Assembly (NCBI GenBank): GCA_023846275.1
Contig: CM043875.1
Coordinates: forward strand, 4,647,569-4,711,568
Direction of reading: 5' to 3'
DNA from: Vanilla planifolia
Lineage: Eukaryota; Streptophyta; Magnoliopsida; Asparagales; Orchidaceae
DNA: 64,000 bases
In this document: positions 47,521 through 62,106 of the stretch, piece after piece
Position numbering within the stretch: the stretch's first letter is position 1
How the letters are laid out: each line of letters opens with the position of its first letter
Notes under the pieces: generated by a model
Databases searched by the model: none
What the model was told of the DNA's origin: nothing
What the model saw: only the letters and a program-made list of their open reading frames with translations
Translations under genes and position numbers: made by a program

Positions 47521-50140
47521 TTTCTTTTACTTTTCTTTTATTTTTTAAAACAAACTTTTTATAAATAAAACCATGACAAAATCCTTCCAAAACCAATTTC
47601 ATGCTTAACTTAGAAAATATTTTTAAAACATAGGAAAAGCAATATAAAAGCCTTTGGCATTTAAAAATAATGATGGAATTAATTTATAAAATTTTTTACT
47701 TTCTTTCAAACATGAGTTCTTACGTCACAATAGAAATACTAATCTAAATAAGTTCTAAGTCATGTTTAACTATAACTAGTCTATGTTAGTGAAACAAGAT
47801 AGAAAAGTAAACAATTACAACTATAATTATCCATAACCTACCTATTTAATTGTTTTCTTAGAGTCAAATGTTTTATATCACCTTGAGCTAAATTATTATG
47901 CTATAAAAGAAATTAAGCCAACCATCACTAATTTATTAACAAAATAGTGCAACATGAATGCAAAGAAAACAATTGTTGGGTCATGTTGTTATTAAATTAT
48001 AATTCAAATTATAATATATATCTATATATATATCTATATATATATCTATATATATATTATATAGATTATAGATACAGACCACAATAGACCACATAGATCT
48101 ATGCCTTTCCTCCTCTTCTTCATTTGGAAGGTACTATTGGAAATAGTGGAACGATCAATATTCATTCTTGTCTTTTTTTTGTATTAAATTTTGGTCAGTT
48201 TTAGTCATCTATTTTCATTATTCGAATAGAAATCCATAGAATATGATTCTCTTTCGTTTTGAACTCTTTTCTTTTTTCTTTAGTTATTTTCTAAGATATA
48301 GAATATATAATTTCAGTATCTTAATTTAAAAATTATTCTTAGTGTATTCTTAGTTAAATATTTGATATTCTAGTTAGAAACTATAAAAATAAAAGGAAAT
48401 TATTTATATCTAGTATTTTTAAAATGACATCTTATCTTTCTTTGAAATTTAATTTAAAACATATTATTCTCTTTTTTTAGTAATGATATAATTTTTTAAC
48501 CTCTTTTTCATGTCTTTTTCTTATTTTATTTTCTTTTATTTTAGTTGGATTTAGGGATAGGCTTTTTTAATATTTAACGAATCAAATTGGGCATACTTGA
48601 CATATATTATTTTAAATAGTCATAATGATATATTTTTTATATCACTTTTAGAGACATATTTTTTTCGGAGTAATGATTTATTTTTAAAGATATTATTCTA
48701 ATTAACAAATTATTATTTCTAGATAGATATTATATTGAATAGCAAATTAACATTTTAAAATAATCATTATTAGTTCTCTTTTCATTATCATGCCAAACCC
48801 TATTTCACAAACTTTTATTCTTCCTTTATCATCTCTTTTTTCATCTCTAATCAAGTTAATAAATAATGAAATTAAGCATTTTATATGAAACCAATAGTAT
48901 CAATATAACATATACACACAACATAGTATCTCGAAATAATACAAGAAATAATAATCATCTTAGAAATATTCAGTAATGCAAATCTTTCCTAATGTGTCTC
49001 TAAGTGATCACTTCAACAATATGCCAAGCATATACACTATGGTTCAAAGGTTGCCTACATCTTTTCTGATTTTAGTGGTTATGCCAAGAAATAGATCTTA
49101 AAATGTGCAATTTTTCTTCTCCTTTCAAGTCATCATAATATTGCTATACTATCATAATATTCTATAATACCACAACAGTATCTTTTCCTAACTCTCTCAA
49201 TTCCTTGCTCAGTTTCTTATGAATTTTGTTTAGCACATTGGTAGTTCCTTCTCTTTTTCTCTTCTTCTATCCATGCTCTCGATTGATGTTTTTCTCTTCC
49301 CAAATTTCCCAAAAATTCCCCACACCAACCATGACTTGCCTTAACACAAATACTACATCATTTTTTCTTCCTAATGTTTTATCTCTCCAAACTATTGCAA
49401 CCCTTCATATAAACACATTCTCACTTTCCTAGCCTTTGAAATTTAGTAAGAGTGTCATTGTATTGACAATTATTGGGTTGGTTCTATCTCTACATGTATT
49501 AGGTTAAGAAAATTATAATTTTAGTATTACTAAAATGTTATTTAATTAAATTTAAAAACTTTTAATATTTTTTGAATTTTTCAAATAAGCCAATTTTGAT
49601 TGATTAAATAGACCTTTGAAGTTTTGTCTCATGTCCTTATATCTAATTTTAGGTATTTCCAAAGCCATTAAATAAATCTATGCTCCTTATTTTTAATACT
49701 TAGAAAATTTTATTTTTTTATTAACTTGATGTCATTGGTTTCTAAATAATTTGTATATTTGATTTTTAGTTACCTCCATCCTTTAAGATGTCATGCATCC
49801 TTTTCGCAATATATATTTTTTTGGATAATTATAAAATGATTTTTAAAAATTATATTTTTTTTAATTTTAAATAATTAAAAACTAAATGTAAACATAATTT
49901 TTTTAAAATTTTGGATGCCTCAAATACTCCTTCATTAGGATTATCAGTCAACCTTGAGATTATTATTTTGCATGAACATTCAATAATATAAATTCTCAAA
50001 AAGTTTACTAAAATATTTTTCCATATTTTTGGCATGTTATACTAACCTCCATTATTTTAAGAATTTAAAAGATATTTTATGTTTCATCATTAAGAGAATA
50101 TATATTAATTTTAATTTGTTGATAGTGTTTGACCTCAGAT
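47521..50140. other. AT-rich intergenic region upstream of the AMMECR1-family gene
   Basis: Apart from a TA-rich microsatellite at 48.0 kb, no feature was recognised. The frame at 49226-49432 is pyrimidine-driven and not called. Confidence 0.5.
48011..48064. repeat. TA microsatellite with a 12-bp higher-order period
   Basis: ATATATATCTAT recurs three times with a C every 12 bp, then passes into TATATATTATATAG. Confidence 0.9.
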
Positions 50141-50380
50141 TTGGGAGTTAAAGCGAAGGAGGGCTTTAAGCAGAGATTCCTCTTTCTTCGTGGTACCTAC
50201 CGTCAATTCCTCGGGAGACGAAGTGTAGTGTACGCTAGCGCAGGCGTTGCAACCACGCCTTCTATGTGTCTGTTGTGAGCCCTAGGAAGAAGAAGTAGGA
50301 GACCGGCGACCTATTTTTTCTCAAGCGGTTTGCCTTACGCAGTTAGCTTCATCGGTGATCCTTCTTCCTCGAACTGCAGG
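50141..50380 (+). promoter_or_regulatory. 5' leader / proximal promoter of the AMMECR1-family gene
   Basis: About 240 bp before the ATG has raised GC content compared with the DNA upstream of 50,140. It contains one very short upstream frame (ATG at 50263, four codons). No TATA box is assigned. Confidence 0.45.
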
Positions 50381-53310
<2,930 letters not shown>

Positions 53311-54660
53311 TGAGCATTTTCTTGCAGTCCCAAAATTTTGCTTCGTATTTATGTTCTGTATGCTATGTTAGTGTTTGCAATTTAGTGGTAATGGTTCTAT
53401 CTGCTACTATCTACTACTGCACATTTTAAATCATGGTTCATTTCTTTAGTCATTCAATAGTAGGTTATATTTCGAAGAATTATCAGCACTGTTAATAAAT
53501 TTCTCTCTAACAATGTGTTTGCTAACGTTATTGTTTGCTCTCCTTGGGAACTGAAAGTTGTTGCTCTTGTTTTGTATCGTATGGAAAGATTATTTTACGT
53601 AATATTTCTCACTTTATTTTTTAATGCATAGAATACTATTGATATGAAATGGCCTAATCCATTCATTTGAAGAATTAAAGAACTATTGTGCCAAATCATT
53701 CATTTGAAGAATTAAACTATTGTCGTACACGCATAGATCTTTATGAAAGTATTGCATTTGTTATCTCCATTTAGTGGTTAATTAGTAAATAGTTCATCTG
53801 AATCATCAAATAACAATTAGCATCTGTAAAGCCTTATGAAAATATTGTATTTGGTTTCTTCATTTTATGCATTTGTATGCGGAACATTTAATCATTTCTA
53901 AGTTTCTAGAGTTCTGTGCATTTCCACTGCTGTGCCTTATATAAACAGATATGCTAGGTTACAACTTACCAATTAGTAGATCATTAGGTCTGATGCTTAT
54001 TTTGGCTTGAAATTGATTGACGCTTTAGTCCTTGTTGTGTTCATTCTACACAGTGTGATCTTCATTATTGTGCATTAAATTTATTCATAACATTTGCACA
54101 CCAAGCATTGAAACTCTCAAGTTTATGCAAATGCTGAAAATTATGAAGTTCATTAAGTTGTGCTTTGGTCAATCACCATGCTAAGGCATTACAGCACTAG
54201 TAAGAGAATGAACCCTTATCTAGGATTAAGACATGATTTTTTTTCTTGAAGATTAGCTTGTATCTATATATGATATATTAATAGAAAATTTGGTGACAAA
54301 ATTGTGATCAGCATGATAGATCTAAAAAAATCATTTGAAAAGGACATCTCGCAATCCCCAAAAAAAGTTAAAAACTCTGATCGTAATAAACTACAAAATT
54401 AGTAATATGGTTGATAGGTCCATAAATATGGCATATAAGAACATCCAAGAAGGATGACAAGATATTAACCAAAGCCTAGTGGGGACAAAATTGGTGGAAG
54501 CAACAAGATCAATGAAAGTAGAAATATAATTCACAGCAAGAAAATATATTTTGTATTAGAATATAATTACATTTTGTTGAATTATGGAACTAGCAGTGAT
54601 ATGTTTGTATCTTTTGTGTTACCATGTTTATTGGTGTATGATAATGGTTGAAAACTTTTT

Positions 54661-54915
54661 GTAAAGGAGTAAATGTTGCAAGGGCTTTTTAAGTTGGTGT
54701 GTAACGTTATACAATGAAAAAGAAAATAGATGAGATAATCTTCAAGTTGTTTTAAATTATAAGGCAAATCACATATTAGAAGCTTGCAAGTAGTAGTAAA
54801 GGATGCTTGCAAGAGCTTTTTTAGTTTATGTATAAGATTTTACAATGAATAAGAAAAAATATAGGAGAAAGCCTTGAAATGTCTTAGATTGCAAGGTAAA
54901 TTGCTCTAAGGTGCC
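54661..54915 (+). repeat. Diverged tandem duplication, about 135 bp per unit
   Basis: Unit 1 starts GTAAAGGA at 54661 and unit 2 at about 54796. Shared blocks in order are TTGCAAG-GCTTTTT, ATACAATGAA-AAGAAAA and ATT-CAAGGTAAAT. Many differences, so it is old. Confidence 0.7.
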
Positions 54916-55559
54916 TTTTTTTTGCTTATTTATGTCGACAAGGTCTTTTGGTTTTGAAAATAGATGGATAGCTCTTAAGTTTCCATTGACTTGTTTTGCA
55001 TCAGCAACTTAACAATTCAAGTAAAATGGATTTGTTTGAAAGTTATTATTTTGTCTTAATTTGTTATGATGGGTGTGGATATAACAAATTAGGATTTTCT
55101 AAATATGATGAAATCGTAGATTTTCATCTTTAAATAAGAGGCTTTTGTTTGTGGGGTTTTGCGACTTCTAATTGGAACAAACATCTATTATTAATCACCC
55201 TCTCAAAGATGAGAGGGTAAATAATCATTATTAGGAGCCATTCAAAGAGCTAATTTAGGTGGATTATGGCTTTATGGATGAGTCATTGTGCCTTGATATG
55301 GGATTTAGGTTTATTTTGAAATATCACCTCTAATATAAATTAAATAAAGCTGTTATTCACTGTAGCCAAGTACTTTGCATCTATAAAATGGGTTGTTCTA
55401 TTGGTATAGCCTTAATGCTAACGACAAGCATTGCTATCAAACATGCCTTCAGAGTTTATTGAGATTTATTTAATGATTCAGAATTGTGAAATTTAATAAA
55501 TGTCATGTTTGGACATGATCATTGAGGAGTGATGTAAAAGCAATATCAGGGCTTTCAAA

Positions 55560-55990
55560 TTCATGTAGTTTAGGTTCAATGTGGGAATTTGACCATCCTA
55601 AATGTTTGGATTTAGTTTGAAAATTTATCCTAAGGTGAGAGCTTAGATATAGAGTGGGAATTTGGTCCACACAAGATTAGGGCTTGTGACTTGGTAATTT
55701 AGCTGAAGTTAAGGGGCTTAGTATTTGGTGTGAGAATTTGTGCAACTTAAAGGTCTAAAATCGACTTAAGAATTTAGCCCAAGTTGAAGGTTTTGATTTA
55801 ACTTGGGAATTTGACTCAAGTCAAGGATGAAATTTGGTATAAAAATTTTGTTGCATTAGATGTTGACCTAGTAATTTTGCCCGATCCAAACAATATTCAT
55901 TTTGGGAATTTGTCCCAAGTAGAGGGCTTGAATTTTATGCAAGTGTTTGGCAAACATTAGTTGAATTTGACATAGGAATTTATGTTGGGC
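55560..55990 (+). repeat. 36-37-bp minisatellite, about 10-11 degenerate units
   Basis: The anchor GGGAATTTG (or close variants) appears near 55583, 55620, 55656, 55693, 55732, 55769, 55805, 55842, 55871, 55904 and beyond, mostly 36-39 bp apart. Each unit reads roughly GGGAATTTGACCCAAGT, then AAGGGCTTAGATTT. Divergence between units is high. Confidence 0.8.
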
Positions 55991-57201
55991 TAGATCAGTT
56001 GTGATGGAGCTTCTGTGATGGATGATAGTAGAGCTAGAATTGGCATCTTGATTCGGAACTTTGATGGTTTTTTGCTTCTTGCCTTAGGTAGGGTTCAATT
56101 TTTGGTTGTGGTATAAGTTATGGAGGAGTGTGTTATTCTTGTGGTGATTGCACTGGTGTCTGGCCACTTTGATCAACCTTGTAAAATCTGGTTAAAATCA
56201 TATTCTTTGGTTGTAATGAATAGACTTGCCTGCTCACTTATGGGGAAAAACTTTGGGGAGTGTTTTGTGTCGGCTTTTTTTGAGAGTTTAGTCTTTTGTC
56301 GAGTACTAGTTATCTCTTGCCCTTAAGGAAGAACATGATGCTGCTCTATGGATGGTAAATTTTACGTAGTCTTTTGATTATATGTAGGATTAAGAGAATG
56401 TCCCTACTTATTGATTTTAGTACTATTCTATTTGATGATTATTTATATGAATTACCTTATGATTAGTTAATGTAAGGATTTAGTCATCAAAATAAAGCTA
56501 ATCTATGATTTGAACTTTGTTGAATTTGTGAGCTTTTGACAACATAATGGTTACTTGGGAAGTTTGATCCAAAGTTGTATGACCATCATTACCATACAGG
56601 ATGGCTTGTACTTCTGGTTCACATCTCTAGTTTTAGGACCTGATTGACTATCTTGCACAGCCCAAACTTGGCATTCTCCATGTCATAAAAATGGTTTGCA
56701 GAAGGAGGTAACTATAGCTTTTGCTGCTGCTAGTATGGTAACTTGGCTACTCCTATGGCCAGTTGAATCATCGTCGACCACTGAATGCATTAACCTCGTC
56801 CTAAAAGAAGGTTAACTGCTTCCCTGCGTTACATTAACAAATGAAATGTGTTCATTCTTGTCCATCCATTGGTGCTTGCTACCATTGAACAAGCAAATTT
56901 TATGGGGCCATGCATGCCTACGTCAACTTGGCATGCTAGCACAAACAATATTAAAGATAACATTCGCTTTGGCTAATCCACCTTGTGCATAATTCTAGCC
57001 ATAAGCAAAAGGAACACTTGATTCGACAAGGGCAATGGTGCCGAGTGTTGCACTTATGTCATCAAATGCATATTAAATAGAATGAATGAGTAGTGGAGGA
57101 ATAATAACTCAAACAAAGGGAACAAGCATTGTGAATGCACAAATCATTATGTTGCAAGCCTAACCAACAACACAAACAGGCATGGTCACAACTTTAGTAT
57201 T

Positions 57202-57459
57202 CTAAATAGAAACCCAAATAGAATGAACAATGGCTACCAAGCCATCAATGTTACCTTCCATAGATCTCGAGTTAAGATAGCTAAGCCTTGATACCCATCT
57301 AGTAGCTGTAGTGCCATCCTCCAAAAGCAGCTTTCCCTTGCTCATCTCTTCTGCCGTAATCTTACCCGAGTTCTCCCCACCATTCCCCTTAATTTTCAAA
57401 AGCCTCACTTGTCTATCCCCTTTACTATTGGGTATATTGTGCCCTTTAGTTCCATACAA
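57202..57459 (-). other. Unidentified 85-codon open frame, minus strand
   Basis: A charged, globular-looking translation (KGHNIPNSKGDRQVRLLKIK near the start, a middle segment with GKITAEEMSKGKLLLEDG) in DNA that is less AT-rich than its flanks. The flanking sequence to about 57,880 on the same strand has similar composition. I recognise no domain. It could be an exon of an unknown gene, or old transposon coding DNA. Not called as a gene. Confidence 0.25.
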
Positions 57460-58339
57460 GTTGCAATTTCATCCTTCAATTGCTTCATCAACACAAAGAC
57501 TTGAATTCTCCTATGTCATCAAAGATTGATATTGGTTGCCAAAATATAAGACATCCCATCATTAGCAACCAACATGCTTGTCCTTAATGCAACGTTTGAG
57601 ATACCCCATCAACAAGTCCAACCCTCCTAGCAATGATGTCATCATATATACCATTCATGGCTACAGTATATATCAAACACAAGTATGATGAGTTCAAGGT
57701 AAGCATCAACATCCTCTGGACTTGATTCTTCACAACTTCCATGTTTTTCAGGAGCCTATGTTGTCTTCCTTCATTGTTGAAACTTCCCGATATGTGATGA
57801 ACCCATCTTTATTGTCCATTTGCTTCAATTGTTCCAAAAGACCAATGTCTTAGTCTGGTCCATCCACCAGAGATCCACAAAGGTTTATTGATGATCACTA
57901 TTGCTGTTAATTTTCTTCACCTTTATTGCTGTTAACTTTCTTCATCCACGTGTTGCTTTGCCTAGTAGCCCATCTGTTTAGGAATCTAAATTTTAGCATA
58001 CTAGTATTCAATTAGTGTTATGATAGTAACGACCTACTTGAACTTTTACAAAACTTGACTTGTTTATTCTTAAAATCAAAGTGATCCATCTACATGAAGA
58101 GGAAAATAAGTAGGACTTGTATGCAATGGCATTGTGAAGTCTATGAAATTACCTTGCCTTATACATGTCAATGCTTCTTGCTAGTAATGTTCTTGTTCCA
58201 TTTGACACAAATTCTTTAATCATTTTCCTACAGATTTTCATAAGCATGTGCACTATTAAGGAATATTTTTACTTGTTTTTATTCATGGGTTAGACTTCTT
58301 AGTTATATTATAGAGTATTGCATATATATTTCAATAGGT

Positions 58340-60260
58340 GATGTGGGACCCATATGTTATCTAATTTAATGTTATTCTTTCATTTGCAATATAGATATCA
58401 TTTTGCTCTAATTTGTTACTAAACTTAGGAAAGTTGTGATATTTTAGAACTTTGGTGAAGATGTTAGCTACATGATTATAATTTAAAACTTAAACAAGTT
58501 TCACTTTTCTAGGAGATGATATCTTTAACAAAATGAAAATCAATTTCAATATGTTCGGTTTGTTCGTGAAATATAATATTATTGAGAATATAAATAGTAG
58601 CTTGTTTGTAACCAAACAAGCTTATAAGATTATATGCTAGAAATTTAAGATTTTTTAGGAGAATTTTTATTTTTTACCCATGTCAATATCCATCTTCAAC
58701 AATTCTTCTGGCAATGATGGCTTATTTTTTTGTTATTTCATATCACAATTTTCTACCTTTGAAAGTATAGTATTTGAATGTAGATCTCTTATCGTTGATT
58801 AAGTCAACATAATATGTATTTGAGCTAGATTGCATGTTAATTTTTTTTGTTTTCTTGTAAATAGTTCTTTTGCTTGTGCCTTCTTGGTACTATTGATAGC
58901 CTCAAGGAAACACGAAAAATGTTTTCGATTGGACAATGAAGATGCTTTCATGTAGACAGCTTCCTAGAGGTTTCTATAAGGAAAGCAGGAGTAACACCTA
59001 TCTAAAGTAATGTCCATCCATGGATGATGGTAACAAAGAAAATAATACAAATAAAATTGAGTTGTCATAGATTTGAGTGAACTATTTGGCAATGAAGTGG
59101 CTTCATATGTATCAATATTGACATTGGGTTGGAATTTTATACTCTAAACCTAGTTACAAAGAACATATTCCAAGTGGAGATTGCTTGAGTAAGATGAAAT
59201 TAATAGATATTTACATAAATTGAGCGTTAGGATTGTAGCATCCATATCCTTTTGGATTGCTTGAGTAAGTTGCAATGCACAACCCAAGGGGCAAGTTTAT
59301 CATTTACATGAATGGAATGTACATAATATACAACAAAAAATTATTAGAGTAATCTTTGATAGGATATAATAAGTAAAATGTGATGACATTACTAAGGATA
59401 TATGAGTTGAAACAATTCATTAGATAACATGTCACTAACATAGAATTACTTTAAAACTCTATGGGTACATTCATGCAGAACATAGGAATTCAAGCAACAT
59501 GAAGAATAACAATGCTATTCTTCAATGATGCCATTGTATTGAGTTATATGAACCATAAGTCTAGTGAATGATGTTTGGATGTTAAACGATTAAAAATGTG
59601 TATGGACAAATTCTACAACATTATTAGTATATAGAATTTATGTTGGTGGAAATGTGAATCTATACTTCTTGATAATAGTTTTAAAATACATGTAGTAAAT
59701 CTAATTGTATCATAAGATGGTGAAGATGAAGGTAAGTGACCTTGGAATGGTCATCAATAAAAATAACAAAATAACAATGTCTTATGGAGTTGGAATTGGG
59801 CAAGACCCTTGCATATTTGAATGGATTAACTCAATAATAAAATGACAATGAAAAGAGGATATTGGTAAAGGCATTTAGTGATACTTGTCTCACTCGTAAG
59901 CATAATATAGAAATTTAATTGGTTAAAGAAGTTGGTGACAAAATTTTAGAGACATTTTAGGGGAATGCCATTGAAGTGGTAGTTCCAATGATAAGGAGAG
60001 AGAATTAGGGATATAGTTGAATATAGATAGTAAACATCCTTTACTACAACATCACCCCCTATAATCTTTCTTGTGTTGAGATTTTGAAAGATTCAAGGTG
60101 AGAGAGAATTTCACCAAGTAATTGTATGATTTAGCAAGGTAATGAATAAAAAGAAGCTTGTTAGGAAAATCAGGAATATAAATTACTTTGTTAATGATAA
60201 AATTATGAGTGAGTTGCATAGTATTTTTCCCAAGAATTAGAGGTCGAATGTCATTAGCAA
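58340..60260 (-). mobile_element. Copia retrotransposon fossil, protease-end to RNase H relics
   Basis: Read on the minus strand, blocks appear in Copia order. A protease-end block lies at about 60,240-60,100 ('VIYIPDFPNKLL' type). A pre-integrase zinc region lies at about 59,980-59,850. The integrase core start is at about 59,800-59,720, with an 'FIDDHS' block. An integrase tail is near 59,270-59,210 ('KGY-CYNPN' type). RNase H lies at about 58,800-58,450 ('RSTF-YYTF' and 'FHERTKHIEID' types). Protease-integrase-RNase H order identifies Copia rather than Ty3. RT itself was not clearly seen. It is broken with many breaks and is old. LTRs were not located. Confidence 0.8.
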
Positions 60261-61852
60261 TTAGGACATGTTTTGGGTGGGGGGTTCATATGTAGGGATG
60301 AATTAAATGACAGTTGTTTGTCATATGGGTAGAAGCTTTGGAAGCTAAAATTTAAGGCAAACTAGGAGAGGTGGCCACAATGGATTGAGATGTAATTGTA
60401 GCATGTGGTACAGAGTCCAAAACTTGAGGGCATAAGTGAAGGTGTTCTAGTTCTTCTAAGATACAGCAACCTTATCAGGGGAATGGCTAAATTTGTGGTG
60501 GAGATGAGTTCTACCATTGATCTGAAGAATGATTGATTCTGCCAATAACAGTGACAATTTGATTTGAACTATTGATTAAAGCAATTTAAAACTTTTGTAC
60601 CCATATGATTTGAGAGAAAGTTGTCACAAGATTGGGAACAATGAATTCAACTATGAGTTGAGATTGGTGCCATTGGAGAGATGTGTGGAGGCTAGAGAGT
60701 AATAAAAGGAAAACCAGATTTTGCTGCTGCTGCAGTTGGACGATAAGATTAAAAGCTTTGTGTTGATGAAATTTGTCCCATTTACTTGTTATAATATTAT
60801 TGGAATATCATATCATGCCATTGTATAGAGAAGTGATCAGGATAAAAAGTGTTCATGTGTGCAATGTTGTTTTTTTGTAAGGGGATCAAAGGGAAACCTA
60901 GATCATGTTGACCTTCCCATGAAACATGAGAATGGGAGCTTATGGAAGGGTCTACCATGTTGAGTAAAGTGAGTGCAACATAGCATAGATAGTATATTGG
61001 GTATTTCAATATGTCTTCCCATGCAAGCTAATAAGAAATCTATTGGTCATTGACAATAAATGTATTTGGTAGGTTTTGATATGGAATTATCTCATTATGA
61101 GGTAATGAGGCATATCTCCCTCATAATTTCATGATCCTAAGTTCGTTAGAGGGTTCCTCACATAGGGAACTAAAGGACATTGCCAATTGGAATAATGATT
61201 CTTAGCATCCTCAACCTTCTAAAGGAGAGAAGTGAATCCATATACTGAACTTACCAATAATGAAAGAGGATTTTGATTCACTGGAAATAATAGTAGGAAT
61301 AATACCATGAAAACGGTTTATAAACAAAAGATGATATCCAAGTCATGTGAAATATTATGTTCTCTTTTGTGAAATTTATGTTTTTTAGGTAACAGACTTT
61401 CAAGAAGGGGAGGAGGATGTTAGCTAGAAAACTGAGGTTCAAACAACAAATTCTGTGAGCAGGAATTTGAAGAGGGTTTCGATGCACTTCTTTGTTTGAG
61501 ACAATGTCTACAAGTCCAAATGTTATGGGGGATTGGTATACTCAAATTGAGGGAATGAAGGAAAATTCTTATTACTGAACTTGTTGCAAAGTATGCTGGT
61601 AGGGAAGATCACTCATTGGTTGATTGCTTTAAAAAAAATCTTACAGTAAGGAGAAAATCTTCTCCATTAGGCATTGTGATTCATAGATGGAAATTGGTTG
61701 GGTTTTACGTAGGATTGTCTCAAAGAGTATGTTGTGCTCCATTGGGATTGGGAATTGCTATTGGGTTCCAAAGGATGCATAGATTGATGTCAATCTAGTT
61801 TGTAAGTAGCCTACCATGCTTATCATAAATTTTAGTACTCCATTGTAGGTTT
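60261..61852. other. Probable upstream (Gag-side) sequence of the Copia fossil, unresolved
   Basis: This stretch lies where Gag would be expected for the minus-strand Copia relic. No Gag motif could be assigned with confidence. Open frames on both strands (60797-61009 minus, 61616-61798 plus) are not recognised. Confidence 0.3.
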
Positions 61853-62106
61853 GCATTCTACTTGACAACCATGGGAACTAGAATCAACAGTTGCTGTTGG
61901 ACTGCTTTGGGAATTTGCTTACTGGTAAAATTGTGGATATGCCTCATCCACTTTGCTCCAAGTAGTATATCCTCATTTGGTGCATTCTACTTAACAGCCA
62001 TGGGAACTAGTAAAATTGCTGTTAGACTTCTTTGGGGATTTGCGTACTAGTAAAATTGTGGATATGCCATATTCACATTTGCTCCAAGTAGAATATCCTC
62101 ATTTGG
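61853..62106 (+). repeat. 129-bp tandem duplication
   Basis: GCATTCTACTT-ACA-CCATGG begins at 61853 and 61982. Both units contain GGTAAAATTGTGGATATGCC-type and CTCCAAGTAG-ATATCCTCATTTGG phrases. The copies are roughly 85-90% alike by eye. Confidence 0.85.
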
